Below are positions 52,892-61,036 of a DNA stretch of 64,000 nt, piece after piece. Source of the stretch: Bacteroidales bacterium (lineage in GTDB: Bacteria; Bacteroidota; Bacteroidia; Bacteroidales; JAGOPY01). The DNA is taken from the NCBI GenBank assembly GCA_017991835.1, contig JAGOPY010000004.1:1-64000 (forward strand). Direction: 5' to 3'. The notes beneath the pieces are model-generated. The model searched no databases, had not been told where the DNA came from, and saw only the letters and a list, made by a program, of their open reading frames with translations. The position numbers were made by a program, and so were the translations under genes. Within the stretch, counting starts at the first letter, position 1. Each line of letters opens with the position of its first letter.

Positions 52892-52903
52892 ACACCCGGG
52901 TGT
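52892..52903. promoter_or_regulatory. 12-bp perfect palindrome upstream of the MDR gene
   Basis: ACACCCGGGTGT, about 50 nt before the ATG at 52954. It is a candidate operator; no regulator gene is adjacent. Confidence 0.3.
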
Positions 52904-52953
52904 TGTTCTTCATTCGCGAAAGATCAAAATAAAATGAAAATAAATCGAAAGAC

Positions 52954-53886
52954 ATGAAAGCGGTAGTTTGCAGAAAATATGGAGAACCGGATGTATTAAA
53001 ACTGGAAGAAGTTCCAAAACCATCCCCTCATGATCATGAGGTTTGCGTAAGAATTCATGCCACTGCCGTAACAAACAGCGACATTTTTATCCGGGGTTCA
53101 AAATTGCCATTTCCCATAATCATTCCTTTTCGGTTAATGATTGGAATAACAAGACCCCGTAAACAAATTATCGGATTGGTTTTTTCAGGAGAGATTGAAT
53201 CAGCCGGCAAAAATATCCAGCGGTTTAAACCCGGTGATCATGTATATGGACTGACTGGATTTAATCTTGGATGTTATGCCGAATATATGTGCATGAAAGA
53301 AATTGACTCCAAGCGGGGCTGCATATCGTTTAAACCCGGGAATATCACCCATGAAGAGGCCACTATGGCTGCATACGGAGGGCTGCTGGCCTTTCAGTAT
53401 CTTGAAAAAGGGAATATACAGAAGGGAAAGAAAGTCCTTATTTATGGCGCATCAGGAACAACCGGGACAATCGCGGTACAGGCAGCGAAATCTCTGGGTG
53501 CGGAAGTAACAGGTGTTTGCAGTACCTCAAATATAGAACTGGTTAAAAATCTTGGAGCTGATCATGTGATTGATTATACGAAACAAGATTCTGTTCCAGA
53601 AGGGTTAACCTATGATTTTATTTTAGATGCTGTAGGAAAAGCCAAAACATCAAAACTTAAAGATTCTTGTAAGAAAGCATTAACTCTTAATGGGAAATAT
53701 GTTTCCATTGATAATGGAGATTTAAAATTAGATTCGCACAGGCTGGATAAAATAAAGGAATTTGTTGAATCCGGAAAAGTCAGACCAGTCCTGGATAAAA
53801 TATATTTGCTGGATGAGATAGCCGAAGCGCATAGATATGTTGAAAACGGTCACAAAAAAGGAGGCGTCGCGATTACGGTGAAATAG
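52954..53886 (+). CDS. MDR-family NAD(P)H-dependent alcohol dehydrogenase/quinone reductase
   Basis: A 310-residue medium-chain reductase without catalytic-zinc Cys/His ligands, of the quinone oxidoreductase/enoyl reductase type. The GroES-like N-terminal part has GEPDVLKLEEVP and FKPGDHVYGL. The Rossmann part has LIYGASGTTGTIAVQAAKSLGAEV and ends in YVENGHKKGGVAIT. It probably reduces quinones or enones with NADPH. Base composition is AT-rich like YdeI before it. Confidence 0.88.
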   Translation: MKAVVCRKYGEPDVLKLEEVPKPSPHDHEVCVRIHATAVTNSDIFIRGSKLPFPIIIPFRLMIGITRPRKQIIGLVFSGEIESAGKNIQRFKPGDHVYGLTGFNLGCYAEYMCMKEIDSKRGCISFKPGNITHEEATMAAYGGLLAFQYLEKGNIQKGKKVLIYGASGTTGTIAVQAAKSLGAEVTGVCSTSNIELVKNLGADHVIDYTKQDSVPEGLTYDFILDAVGKAKTSKLKDSCKKALTLNGKYVSIDNGDLKLDSHRLDKIKEFVESGKVRPVLDKIYLLDEIAEAHRYVENGHKKGGVAITVK

Positions 53887-53945
53887 GGGTATCGGATGAT
53901 TTATGCCATGCCGGAATCTAAATGAATGCGGAAATACGGATTCAG

Positions 53946-55325
53946 ATGAAAAAGCTTCTATTCTCAACATTCTTCCTGGTCATTTCATGGACTGTTGTCT
54001 CGCAGTCCTGTCTGCCTGAAGGCATTATATTTGAAACCCAGGCACAGATTGATAGTTTCCAGGAAGATTATCCCGGCTGTACAGAAATTGGAGGCTTTCT
54101 GGATATATCAGACAGCGACATCACGGATCTAAATGGTTTAGCCGTAATTACCTCTATTGGCGGGAGCCTGGTGCTTGAATTCAACGACAGTTTAACTAAA
54201 CTGAACGGATTGGAAGGAGTCGTTTCCGTCGGTGAGGACCTTGTTATCGTGGGGAATCCATTGCTGACCGATCTTTCCGGGCTGAGCTCATTATCTTCGA
54301 TCGGTGGATATCTGAAAATTAGTGGCAACCATTCCTTGAACGGTTTATCGGGACTTGACAATATTGAGCCAGGTACTATTGAAGACCTGATCATTATGGA
54401 TAATGCTTTATTGTCCCTTTGTGATGTTGAGAGTATTTGCCAATTTCTTGCCAGTCCTGGCGGTGCCATCCGTATCATGGATAATGCCGGTGGTTGCAAC
54501 AGCCTGTTGGAGGTAGCTGATGCCTGTGATGTTACCATTTCATGCCTGCCTTACGGGGACTACTTATTTTTCACCCAGGAAGACATTGACGGTTTCCAGT
54601 CTAATTATCCCGATTGCGCGGAATTACAGGGAGATGTGGTCATCTCCGGCAATGATATAACTAATTTGGATGGATTGAATGTTGTGACGGCTGTCGGTGG
54701 CAGCCTGACGGTCAGTTATTGCAGCGCTTTAACAGACCTGGCGGGTCTGGCGAACATCAACACGGTTGGCCACTATTTGATCATCGATTCGAACGATGAA
54801 CTTTTCAATTTAACCGGGCTTGAAAACCTTGATTCTATAGGTTTCAGTTTAATGATAATACTTAACACATCGATGGAAAGTCTTACAGGAATTGATAATG
54901 TGAAATATATCGGGGATGGAATTGTTATTGCCGGTAATACTGTGTTGAGGAAATGCGAAGTTGAGAGCATCTGCGATTATTTATCGGATCCAAATGGTAC
55001 GGTGACCATAATGGATAATGCCCCCGGTTGCAACAGCGACGGAGAGGTTGTAGAGGCCTGCATGAACGGAAATAGCGATAACATACCGTTATCAAAAAGA
55101 ATCAGCATTTATCCCAATCCTGCATCCGACCGGTTCACCATCGAAATGGCCGGTCAGGACCAGTTTGATATTACCTTGCTCCATCGGGATGGCCGGGAAC
55201 TTGCGCACTGGAAATGCAGAAAACCCCTGTCAACTCTTGATATGAGTAATTTTCCATCCGGGATATATTTCCTGAAGCTTTCGATTGATGATGAAATCAG
55301 GCTGTTCAAAATAGTCTTGTATTGA
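53946..55325 (+). CDS. Secreted receptor-L-like repeat protein with type A sorting domain
   Basis: A 459-residue exported protein. ATG 53946 starts the signal peptide (cut near VVSQS). The mature part is a tandem duplication of about 180 residues. Each half has a Cys near its start, an L-domain/LRR-like series (ITDLNGLAVITSIGGSL, ITNLDGLNVVTAVGGSL), and a closing CEVESIC/CDVESIC...IMDNAxGCNS signature. A type A sorting domain starts at YPNPASD. It probably acts in binding or adhesion; no enzyme motif is seen. Confidence 0.83.
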   Translation: MKKLLFSTFFLVISWTVVSQSCLPEGIIFETQAQIDSFQEDYPGCTEIGGFLDISDSDITDLNGLAVITSIGGSLVLEFNDSLTKLNGLEGVVSVGEDLVIVGNPLLTDLSGLSSLSSIGGYLKISGNHSLNGLSGLDNIEPGTIEDLIIMDNALLSLCDVESICQFLASPGGAIRIMDNAGGCNSLLEVADACDVTISCLPYGDYLFFTQEDIDGFQSNYPDCAELQGDVVISGNDITNLDGLNVVTAVGGSLTVSYCSALTDLAGLANINTVGHYLIIDSNDELFNLTGLENLDSIGFSLMIILNTSMESLTGIDNVKYIGDGIVIAGNTVLRKCEVESICDYLSDPNGTVTIMDNAPGCNSDGEVVEACMNGNSDNIPLSKRISIYPNPASDRFTIEMAGQDQFDITLLHRDGRELAHWKCRKPLSTLDMSNFPSGIYFLKLSIDDEIRLFKIVLY

Positions 55326-55364
55326 CATTAAAACGCCGGTATTCAGCCCCCACCCTTGCCCTCC

Positions 55365-55414
55365 TCCGCCAGCTGGCGGAAGGGAGACACCGTCACCGAC
55401 GGATTCACCCGTCG
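55365..55414. repeat. Two hairpin elements of dispersed families
   Basis: TCCGCCAGCTGGCGGA at 55365-55380 is a perfect 16-bp palindrome. ACCGACGGATTCACCCGTCG (55395-55414) is nearly identical to the element at 19734-19755. They lie between the L-domain protein and the toxin-antitoxin pair. Confidence 0.65.
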
Positions 55415-55456
55415 TACTGAAAATTTTGACCGTCACAAAAACATTAATTTATTTTT

Positions 55457-55493
55457 CATTTGATGCATAAATGATGTAAATTTGCATCAAATG
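55457..55493 (+). promoter_or_regulatory. Toxin-antitoxin promoter with 11-bp inverted operator
   Basis: CATTTGATGCA at 55457-55467 and TGCATCAAATG at 55483-55493 are perfect reverse complements, with centres 26 bp apart. They flank and overlap a TAAATTTG -7 element (55477-55484); a TTTG lies 14 bp upstream of it. The antitoxin ATG is at 55502. This fits autorepression by a ribbon-helix-helix antitoxin. Confidence 0.65.
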
Positions 55494-55501
55494 TAAATAG
55501 C

Positions 55502-55747
55502 ATGGCAAGGCAAAGTATATCGTTGACGAAACCCAATGATGAGTGGTTAAAAGCTCAGCTCGACAAGGCAGAATATTCCAGTAAAAGTGAAATAGTCAAT
55601 GACCTGATCAGGCAAGCCCGGAAACAGCAGGTACAGGTCGACTGGATCAGGGCAAAATTAGAAAAAGCTGAAAACAGTGGATTTACAACCGATAGCAAAG
55701 AGGATATTCTAAAACTCTCAAAGTCGTTGCTTAATGGCAAAATTTAG
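55502..55747 (+). CDS. parD: ParD-like ribbon-helix-helix antitoxin
   Basis: An 81-residue antitoxin. The first half is a ribbon-helix-helix DNA-binding domain (MARQSISLTKPNDEWLKAQL, then SSKSEIVNDLIRQARK). The second half is a charged segment that would wrap the toxin. It overlaps the toxin gene by 14 bases and follows a perfect inverted repeat likely bound by the antitoxin itself. It neutralises the ParE/RelE-type toxin encoded next. Confidence 0.9.
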   Translation: MARQSISLTKPNDEWLKAQLDKAEYSSKSEIVNDLIRQARKQQVQVDWIRAKLEKAENSGFTTDSKEDILKLSKSLLNGKI

Positions 55748-56021
55748 ATTAAGTAATGTAGCCAGAGAAGACCTGATACGAATCCATCAATACGGAGTCG
55801 AAAAATTCGGATTAACCCAGGCTGATAGATACTTTGATTCTTTTTTTGAGTATTTTGAGATCATTGCCCGGCAACCCTTTTCATTTGAATCGGTTGATTA
55901 TATTAAAAATGGATATCGACGCTGTGTTTGCGGGGCTGATAGCATCTATTATAAAATTGATCTTGATTCTGTTGAGATCATGGCCATCATCGGAAGACAA
56001 GATTTGAATAATCTTCCCTAA
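55734..56021 (+). CDS. parE: RelE/ParE family toxin
   Basis: A 95-residue toxin of the RelE/ParE superfamily, closest in look to ParE, which poisons DNA gyrase. It has the N-terminal FRLSNVAREDLIRIHQYGVEKFG, the middle RQPFSFESVDYIKNGYRRCV and the closing IIGRQD strand. Translation is coupled to the antitoxin through the 14-nt overlap. Its last 4 bases overlap the convergent Omp28-like gene. Confidence 0.9.
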   Translation: MAKFRLSNVAREDLIRIHQYGVEKFGLTQADRYFDSFFEYFEIIARQPFSFESVDYIKNGYRRCVCGADSIYYKIDLDSVEIMAIIGRQDLNNLP

Positions 56022-56869
56022 ATCGCCTCATCCTCCGCCTGCACGATCTCCAGCGTTTCGGTGTTGTAGACAAAGGCTACGACCTCGCAATGACCGGCGT
56101 TCCAGGAGGCGGGGAGGGTAAAGGAAAAGGTGTCGGAGGTTTTATTTCCTGCCACTGCTGTCCCGTCGGTGCCGACAGGGTCGCCCCAGGCGCCGTTGAG
56201 CGAGCCGCGCAGCATATGGTTGTGCTCATAGTTTTCGTCTTTTCCCTGTGAGGTCAGTTGCGGCGAGATAATGCCGCTCTCCAGGATGAAAACACAAACA
56301 TTGTAGGTGCCGGCGAGGTCTTCGAGGAATTCGGTCTCCACGGTGCAATCGAGTTTCCGCGTCGAGGTGTTGTAACTGTTTTCTATAGTTATCCAGGCCT
56401 GGGCATCCAGCAGCGCCTGGTCCGCAACGGCATACTGCCAGTTGTCTTTCAGCATCAATACGCTGTTCCCGAAGACCGTCCGGCTCACCATCCCGATCGG
56501 GTAACCCTGGGGAGCATAGAAGTCGTGGATCTCCGTTCCTTCCGGCGTCCGGAAATCGGCCGTGTAGGAGTCGTCGGGCACACTGAAAGGCCCCGAATGG
56601 ATCGATACCACGATCAGTTGCTCGCCGTAGATGGCTTTCAGGCTCTGCGCCTCCTGCGCCGCCTTCGGACAATTCGGGCACTGCTGGCCGGTGAAGTCCT
56701 CGAGCAGGAATTTCCTGACTTTTTCTTCGGGCTCGGTGCCGCCATCGGTCCCTACTTTCACCAGGTAAGGCTCTTCTACAATGTCGCAGGAAGGAACAAG
56801 GGCAGTGACAATACCAATACCAATAACAAGGACAATATGATGGAGAAGTAGATTTTTTATATTTTTCAT
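56018..56869 (-). CDS. Omp28-related outer membrane lipoprotein
   Basis: A 283-residue lipoprotein (lipobox VPSCD) of the Omp28 family, first described in Porphyromonas. Residues about 50-190 have a thioredoxin-like fold with CPNC in DFTGQQCPNCPKA and VSIHSGPFS. The C-terminal part is a beta-sandwich (WNAGHCEVVAFVYN). It ends a leftward run with the DUF6029 and TlpA genes, which suggests a shared thiol- or adhesion-related surface function. Confidence 0.87.
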   Translation of the reverse strand: MKNIKNLLLHHIVLVIGIGIVTALVPSCDIVEEPYLVKVGTDGGTEPEEKVRKFLLEDFTGQQCPNCPKAAQEAQSLKAIYGEQLIVVSIHSGPFSVPDDSYTADFRTPEGTEIHDFYAPQGYPIGMVSRTVFGNSVLMLKDNWQYAVADQALLDAQAWITIENSYNTSTRKLDCTVETEFLEDLAGTYNVCVFILESGIISPQLTSQGKDENYEHNHMLRGSLNGAWGDPVGTDGTAVAGNKTSDTFSFTLPASWNAGHCEVVAFVYNTETLEIVQAEDEAI

Positions 56870-56880
56870 GACCGTTTCTG

Positions 56881-58581
56881 TTAAAAGCTTGTACTTACGT
56901 TGAGTGTAAACCCGTTGGAAGCGGGGACCTGCCGGCAGACGCCGCCCACGCAGAGCAGCCCTTCGCGCTGCCTGCCGTACGACAGCGCAATCCGGTGCGG
57001 GCCTTCGACAAATGCCAGCGCCGCCGTGTAGTAATGAAGCTTCATATCTTCGTCGGGATTACCGTAGTTATACTGATCCATGACGGAGAAGAACCATTTC
57101 GGCGCCACATTGTATTCAACCAGCAGCATCGCCCAGTCGCCACGGTCCTGCTTTGTGAGCAACTGCTCGTATTCCACGCGCAGCGATTTTGTGGGTGTGA
57201 GCTTGTAAGTAAAATCGACGTTGTATTCGTGCGCATGGACCATCTCGGCGCCGGGATGGCCTTCCACCACGGCGATGTTGTAATCGATGTAAACATACTC
57301 CAGGATAAGCTTCATCTTTTTTCCCATCTTCTTCTCCATCGTTGCCGAAATGCTCTGGTGGTAGAGGTCGCCGAGGCTGAGCCAGGGCGCCTTGTAGCCA
57401 TCCGTTCCGGTGGAATCCACCGGTATCCCTTCCTCAACCGGCTCTTTGTCAAGGCCATGCGTCCTCGAGATGTTCAGCTCGAACTTCGTCCCGTACTTCC
57501 CGCCGAGCTTGGTCCCTTTCGGAACGGTATACACGACCTGCCCCTGGAAGGCCGTCTCCCCGTTAAGCTGTGTAGCATAAGGATACACGTTTTCGAGCGA
57601 ATAAACGAACTGCTTGGTCAGTGGCGGGATATAGTTGATATCCAGCACGTTGTTAAGCTCGGTCATCTTCGATTTATAGCTCATGTTGTCGATCCGCTTG
57701 GCAGCGACAAAAATGCCCAGTCCTTTCTGCGAATACGACAGCGAGGCCAGCAAGGCTTCGCCGGGCTTGTAGATGAAATTGTTGTATGCCGACGGATTAT
57801 TGAACTTGTAAACGTATTCGGAGTAGAAATTGAACCCGCCATTGGAGATCGTCAGCCGGCCCGCTGCGGCAGCCACATTTTCGGGCAGCTGGTATTCATA
57901 CTTCACCGTATCGACCACCAGCGATTTGGTCCGCATCTTCTCGTATTTGCTCACAAAACTTCCACCGAGGATTATGCGTGTTTTCTTCTCTTTCATAGCT
58001 TTGAAGGCGTCGTTGAGCATAAGCTCGCCGTCGAAACCGCGCACCACGCCCCGGTTGTCGTCTTCGAACCGCTCCCAGTAGTAGCGCTGGGTACCGATGA
58101 GCGCTTTGAAATTCAGTCCCGCGACGGGGCTGTATTTCACCCTTACACCGTTGATGGAGTTGTCGTAGCCCAGGTCCCACTGCTGGTAACTGCGCAGGAT
58201 CATCCCCATGCCGAACTGCTCGTAAAAATGGCCGGCGGTGACCTGCAGCTTCTCATCGCCGTAATCGACAAACCAGTAGGGGATGCCCTGTCCCTGGTAT
58301 TGCTGGTCATAACCAGCCAGCGGAGGCATGTAGGCCTCATAGCGGATGCCGGCATTAAAACGCCACATCGAAAAGCGGATATCGCCATAGCCGTTCATCC
58401 GCATGCTTTTGCCCTGCAGCACCGAGTCGGTGATCCCCAGCGCCTCATCGGTCATATACGATTGCGCATCGAATTGAAAATTCCCGTGTACCGTAGGGTT
58501 GAGGGAATTTTCCTGCGCCCGCACCCCGGCAGCCCCCATCATAAGCAGGCTAATTAAAAATAGAGTTCTTATATATCTCAT
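56881..58581 (-). CDS. DUF6029 family outer-membrane protein
   Basis: A 566-residue exported protein, probably an outer-membrane beta-barrel, of the DUF6029 family. After the signal peptide (cut near GVRAQ) it has GNFQFDAQSYM, RFSMWRFNAGIRYEAYMPP, and many alternating strands to a C-terminal Phe (LNVSTSF). ATG 58581 starts the signal peptide; the open frame continues to 58653 only because it reads through the CAAATC repeat. It ends 11 nt before the Omp28 gene start, so the two are cotranscribed. The function is unknown. Confidence 0.83.
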   Translation of the reverse strand: MRYIRTLFLISLLMMGAAGVRAQENSLNPTVHGNFQFDAQSYMTDEALGITDSVLQGKSMRMNGYGDIRFSMWRFNAGIRYEAYMPPLAGYDQQYQGQGIPYWFVDYGDEKLQVTAGHFYEQFGMGMILRSYQQWDLGYDNSINGVRVKYSPVAGLNFKALIGTQRYYWERFEDDNRGVVRGFDGELMLNDAFKAMKEKKTRIILGGSFVSKYEKMRTKSLVVDTVKYEYQLPENVAAAAGRLTISNGGFNFYSEYVYKFNNPSAYNNFIYKPGEALLASLSYSQKGLGIFVAAKRIDNMSYKSKMTELNNVLDINYIPPLTKQFVYSLENVYPYATQLNGETAFQGQVVYTVPKGTKLGGKYGTKFELNISRTHGLDKEPVEEGIPVDSTGTDGYKAPWLSLGDLYHQSISATMEKKMGKKMKLILEYVYIDYNIAVVEGHPGAEMVHAHEYNVDFTYKLTPTKSLRVEYEQLLTKQDRGDWAMLLVEYNVAPKWFFSVMDQYNYGNPDEDMKLHYYTAALAFVEGPHRIALSYGRQREGLLCVGGVCRQVPASNGFTLNVSTSF

Positions 58582-58589
58582 AAATTCCA

Positions 58590-58712
58590 AAATCCAAAAT
58601 CCAAATTCCAAACAAAAACCAAATCTCAAATCTTCAAATCTCCAAATCTTCAAATCTCCAAATCTTCAAATCTCCAAATCTTCAAATCTCCAAATCTTCA
58701 AATCGCCAAATC
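58590..58712. repeat. CAAATCTTCAAATCTC tandem repeat
   Basis: About five copies of a 16-bp unit (two 8-bp halves, CAAATCTT and CAAATCTC) run from about 58625 to 58712, preceded by related CCAAATTCC/CCAAAATCC words. It fills the gap between the TlpA and DUF6029 genes and would be transcribed. Confidence 0.9.
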
Positions 58713-59223
58713 ACTTGCTTCCTTCCGCCACTTTCTTAACGATCTCATAGAGCTCGTGCTCGCCGCCTTCGGCGTAAGAGGTGTGCTGGTAAACGACTTT
58801 CTTGTTGCCGTCGACCACAAACACATGAGGGATCATATTGACGCCCATAGCGCGTTTGAAATCGCCGTTCACATCGCTGTAAAACTCGTATTCCCAGCCA
58901 TTTCCGTTCACAGTAGGCAATACATTGGCTACCGAGCGGGAATCGTCGATCGATATGGCAACAAGCTTAACTCCAATTTCTTCCTGCCAGTCGGCATAAA
59001 CGTCGGAGATGGCGGTGAGCTCACGCATGCAGGGTTTGCACCACAGGGCGAAGAAGGAGATGATCATCGGCTTGCCCTGGTTATCGATGGAAGAGGTGTT
59101 GACCGTTTCTCCCTGCAGGGTTTTAATGTCGATGGCAGGGATGGTTTTTTCCAGGATGCCTTCCTGGGCCAGGAGATTTATCCCTGAGAAAACTAAAATG
59201 AAGAATACGATTACTTTTTTCAT
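58711..59223 (-). CDS. TlpA-like thioredoxin-fold protein, exported
   Basis: A 170-residue exported thiol-disulfide protein. Signal peptide (cut near LLAQE), then a TlpA/ResA-like domain with the active site ALWCKPC and cis-Pro in MIPHVFVVD. It should reduce or rearrange disulfides in the periplasm. It is the first of the TlpA/DUF6029/Omp28 run and likely serves the Cys-containing Omp28 protein. It starts 12 nt after the mannose-6-phosphate isomerase stop, so all four genes may share a transcript. Confidence 0.9.
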   Translation of the reverse strand: MKKVIVFFILVFSGINLLAQEGILEKTIPAIDIKTLQGETVNTSSIDNQGKPMIISFFALWCKPCMRELTAISDVYADWQEEIGVKLVAISIDDSRSVANVLPTVNGNGWEYEFYSDVNGDFKRAMGVNMIPHVFVVDGNKKVVYQHTSYAEGGEHELYEIVKKVAEGSK

Positions 59224-59235
59224 ATCTGATTGAAA

Positions 59236-60213
59236 TTAAATATAAACCTCTAAAAACTTCACATTACCATCGGGGTAGATCTCCACCACGTCAAACATCG
59301 CCGGGATCAGGACCACTTCACCTTTGGCTACCGTCGTCGGGCTGTCCCCGCATATTATCCTCATAGCGCCTTCCAGGCAGACATAAACCACAAACGAATC
59401 GATCTCCTCGTAGTTCTTTCTCAAAGGCTGTGCCAATTCGATCAGGTTTGTCGTAAAATAGGGGCAGCTTACCAGGTCGACCGTTTCGTTCAGCCTGGGC
59501 TTGTAATTCGTTTTATAGTCTGAGAATGCATCAAAATCAATAGCTGCAAGGGCCAGTTCGGTATGCAACTCCCTTTCCTTACCTTGCGAATCTTTCCTGT
59601 GCCAGTCGAACAGTCTGTAGGTTGCGTCGGAGGTTTGCTGGATCTCGGCCAGCAGCACGCCCGGGCCTAATGAGTGGATCCGGCCGGCCGGCATGAAGAT
59701 CGCGTCGTCTTTCCGCACCGTTTCATAATTCAATATCTCCGGAAGGGTTTTATTATGAAGATGTTCAAGAAACTGTTTTTGAGTGATTTTCCGGTTGAAG
59801 CCCGCGATAAGTTGCGCATTTTCTTCGGCATCGATCACGTACCACATCTCCGTTTTACCGTTCGGCATCCCCCGTTTCTGTGCCAGTTCGTCGTCGGGAT
59901 GAACCTGCACCGACAGCCAGTCGCGTGAATCGATAAACTTGATAAGCAGGGGAAATGTTTCGCCGGTATTTTCGTAAACCTTTTCGCCGACCAGGTCATC
60001 CATATAGATTTCGATCAGTTCATTGATCTCATTGCCCTCCAGGAACCCATTACTGACAACCGTCTGTTTTCCTTCGTAACCGGAAAGGATCCAGGCCTCC
60101 GCGCATCGGTTCAAAGGGGCAAAGTCAAGACCCAGGTGTGTCCTGATCTTTTCACCTCCCCAGATCCGGTCATCGAATACAGGCTTGAATTTCAAAGGGT
60201 AAAGCTCGTTCAC
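59236..60213 (-). CDS. manA: Class I mannose-6-phosphate isomerase
   Basis: A 325-residue zinc enzyme that interconverts mannose 6-phosphate and fructose 6-phosphate, supplying mannose for surface polysaccharides or glycolysis. It has the cupin-type zinc-site pattern: SVQVHPDDE, KTEMWYV, and the AGRIHSLGPG His, with RIWGG near the N-terminus. It belongs to the short firmicute/Bacteroidota type. The start is GTG at 60213, with no better ATG nearby. Confidence 0.92.
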   Translation of the reverse strand: MNELYPLKFKPVFDDRIWGGEKIRTHLGLDFAPLNRCAEAWILSGYEGKQTVVSNGFLEGNEINELIEIYMDDLVGEKVYENTGETFPLLIKFIDSRDWLSVQVHPDDELAQKRGMPNGKTEMWYVIDAEENAQLIAGFNRKITQKQFLEHLHNKTLPEILNYETVRKDDAIFMPAGRIHSLGPGVLLAEIQQTSDATYRLFDWHRKDSQGKERELHTELALAAIDFDAFSDYKTNYKPRLNETVDLVSCPYFTTNLIELAQPLRKNYEEIDSFVVYVCLEGAMRIICGDSPTTVAKGEVVLIPAMFDVVEIYPDGNVKFLEVYI

Positions 60214-60313
60214 GGAATTTTTGATGAAGCGCCAAAAATACTGTTTTTTGGATTATATGTTGAAATCGTTATGATTAGAATGGGTTTAAATTAGTTCCGG
60301 GCCCTGTCCTTCA

Positions 60314-60368
60314 TCCGCCAAAGGCGGGCGAAGGATTCCAGAGTTCAAGGTTCCAGAGTTCCAGGTTT
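60314..60368. repeat. TCCGCC/GGCGGG hairpin and TTCCAGAG tandem
   Basis: TCCGCCAAAGGCGGG at 60314-60328 is one more member of the hairpin family also at 24731, 51940 and 55365. It is followed by imperfect copies of TTCCAGAGTTC (60335-60366). It lies between divergent manA and the LOG gene. Confidence 0.6.
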
Positions 60369-60403
60369 GGAAATATTCTTTATTTTGGCTGAAAATTACC
60401 GGT

Positions 60404-60994
60404 ATGGATTCCATCTGTGTTTTTTGCGGGTCGAGCATGGGCAAAAAGCCTGAATACAAAAAGGCTGCGGAGGAGCTGGGCAGGCTGCTGCTGGAGCGGA
60501 ACATCCGGCTCGTATACGGGGGAGCCAATGTGGGATTGATGCAGATCCTGGCCGATACGGTGCTGAAAGGAGGGGGAGAAGTCATCGGTATTATGCCGCA
60601 AATGCTGATCGAAAAAGAGGTCGCACATGCAAATCTCACGAAAATGATCACCGTAGGAAGCATGAGTGAACGCAAGAGCCGGATGGTAGAACTTTCCGAT
60701 GCCTTTATTGCCATGCCCGGCGGATTCGGCACACTGGATGAACTGGCCGAGGTGATCACTTACAACCAGCTCCGGCTCACCGACAAGCCGATCGGCATCC
60801 TCAATACTGCCGGTTATTTTGATCCTCTGGTGGCTTTCTTCGACCATATCACGGAAGAGGGCTTTCTCAGGCACGAACACCGTCAAAACCTGATCGTAGA
60901 TGACAATGTCGGCGTGTTGTTGAGAAAGATGTCTGAATTCCAGCCGGTTGCGATGGATAAATGGATCGAGGATATCAAAAAGGAAAGCTTATGA
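60404..60994 (+). CDS. LOG family (TIGR00730) nucleotide phosphoribohydrolase-like protein
   Basis: A 196-residue Rossmann-fold protein of the LOG family, whose members cleave cytokinin riboside or other nucleoside monophosphates to the base and ribose 5-phosphate. The phosphate-binding motifs are visible: VFCGSS, LVYGGANVGLM, SMSERKSRMVELSDAFI and the signature MPGGFGTLDEL. In bacteria that do not interact with plants the role may be purine/pyrimidine nucleotide salvage. It stands 42 nt before the radical SAM gene and may be cotranscribed. Confidence 0.92.
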   Translation: MDSICVFCGSSMGKKPEYKKAAEELGRLLLERNIRLVYGGANVGLMQILADTVLKGGGEVIGIMPQMLIEKEVAHANLTKMITVGSMSERKSRMVELSDAFIAMPGGFGTLDELAEVITYNQLRLTDKPIGILNTAGYFDPLVAFFDHITEEGFLRHEHRQNLIVDDNVGVLLRKMSEFQPVAMDKWIEDIKKESL

Positions 60995-61036
60995 GCTTCT
61001 AGGCTTACAGGTACGAAAAATGATTATTTTTACAAA

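Noticed and set aside
56995..58557. 520-residue open frame opposite the DUF6029 gene
   Set aside because: It is antisense to a well-supported exported protein, has no signal peptide or motif, and its residue pattern (many His, Val, Arg) is what mirrored codons produce.
58590..58712. Possible CRISPR or coding extension of DUF6029
   Set aside because: It is a plain 16-bp tandem repeat without unique spacers. The open frame through it encodes only a repetitive aromatic string.
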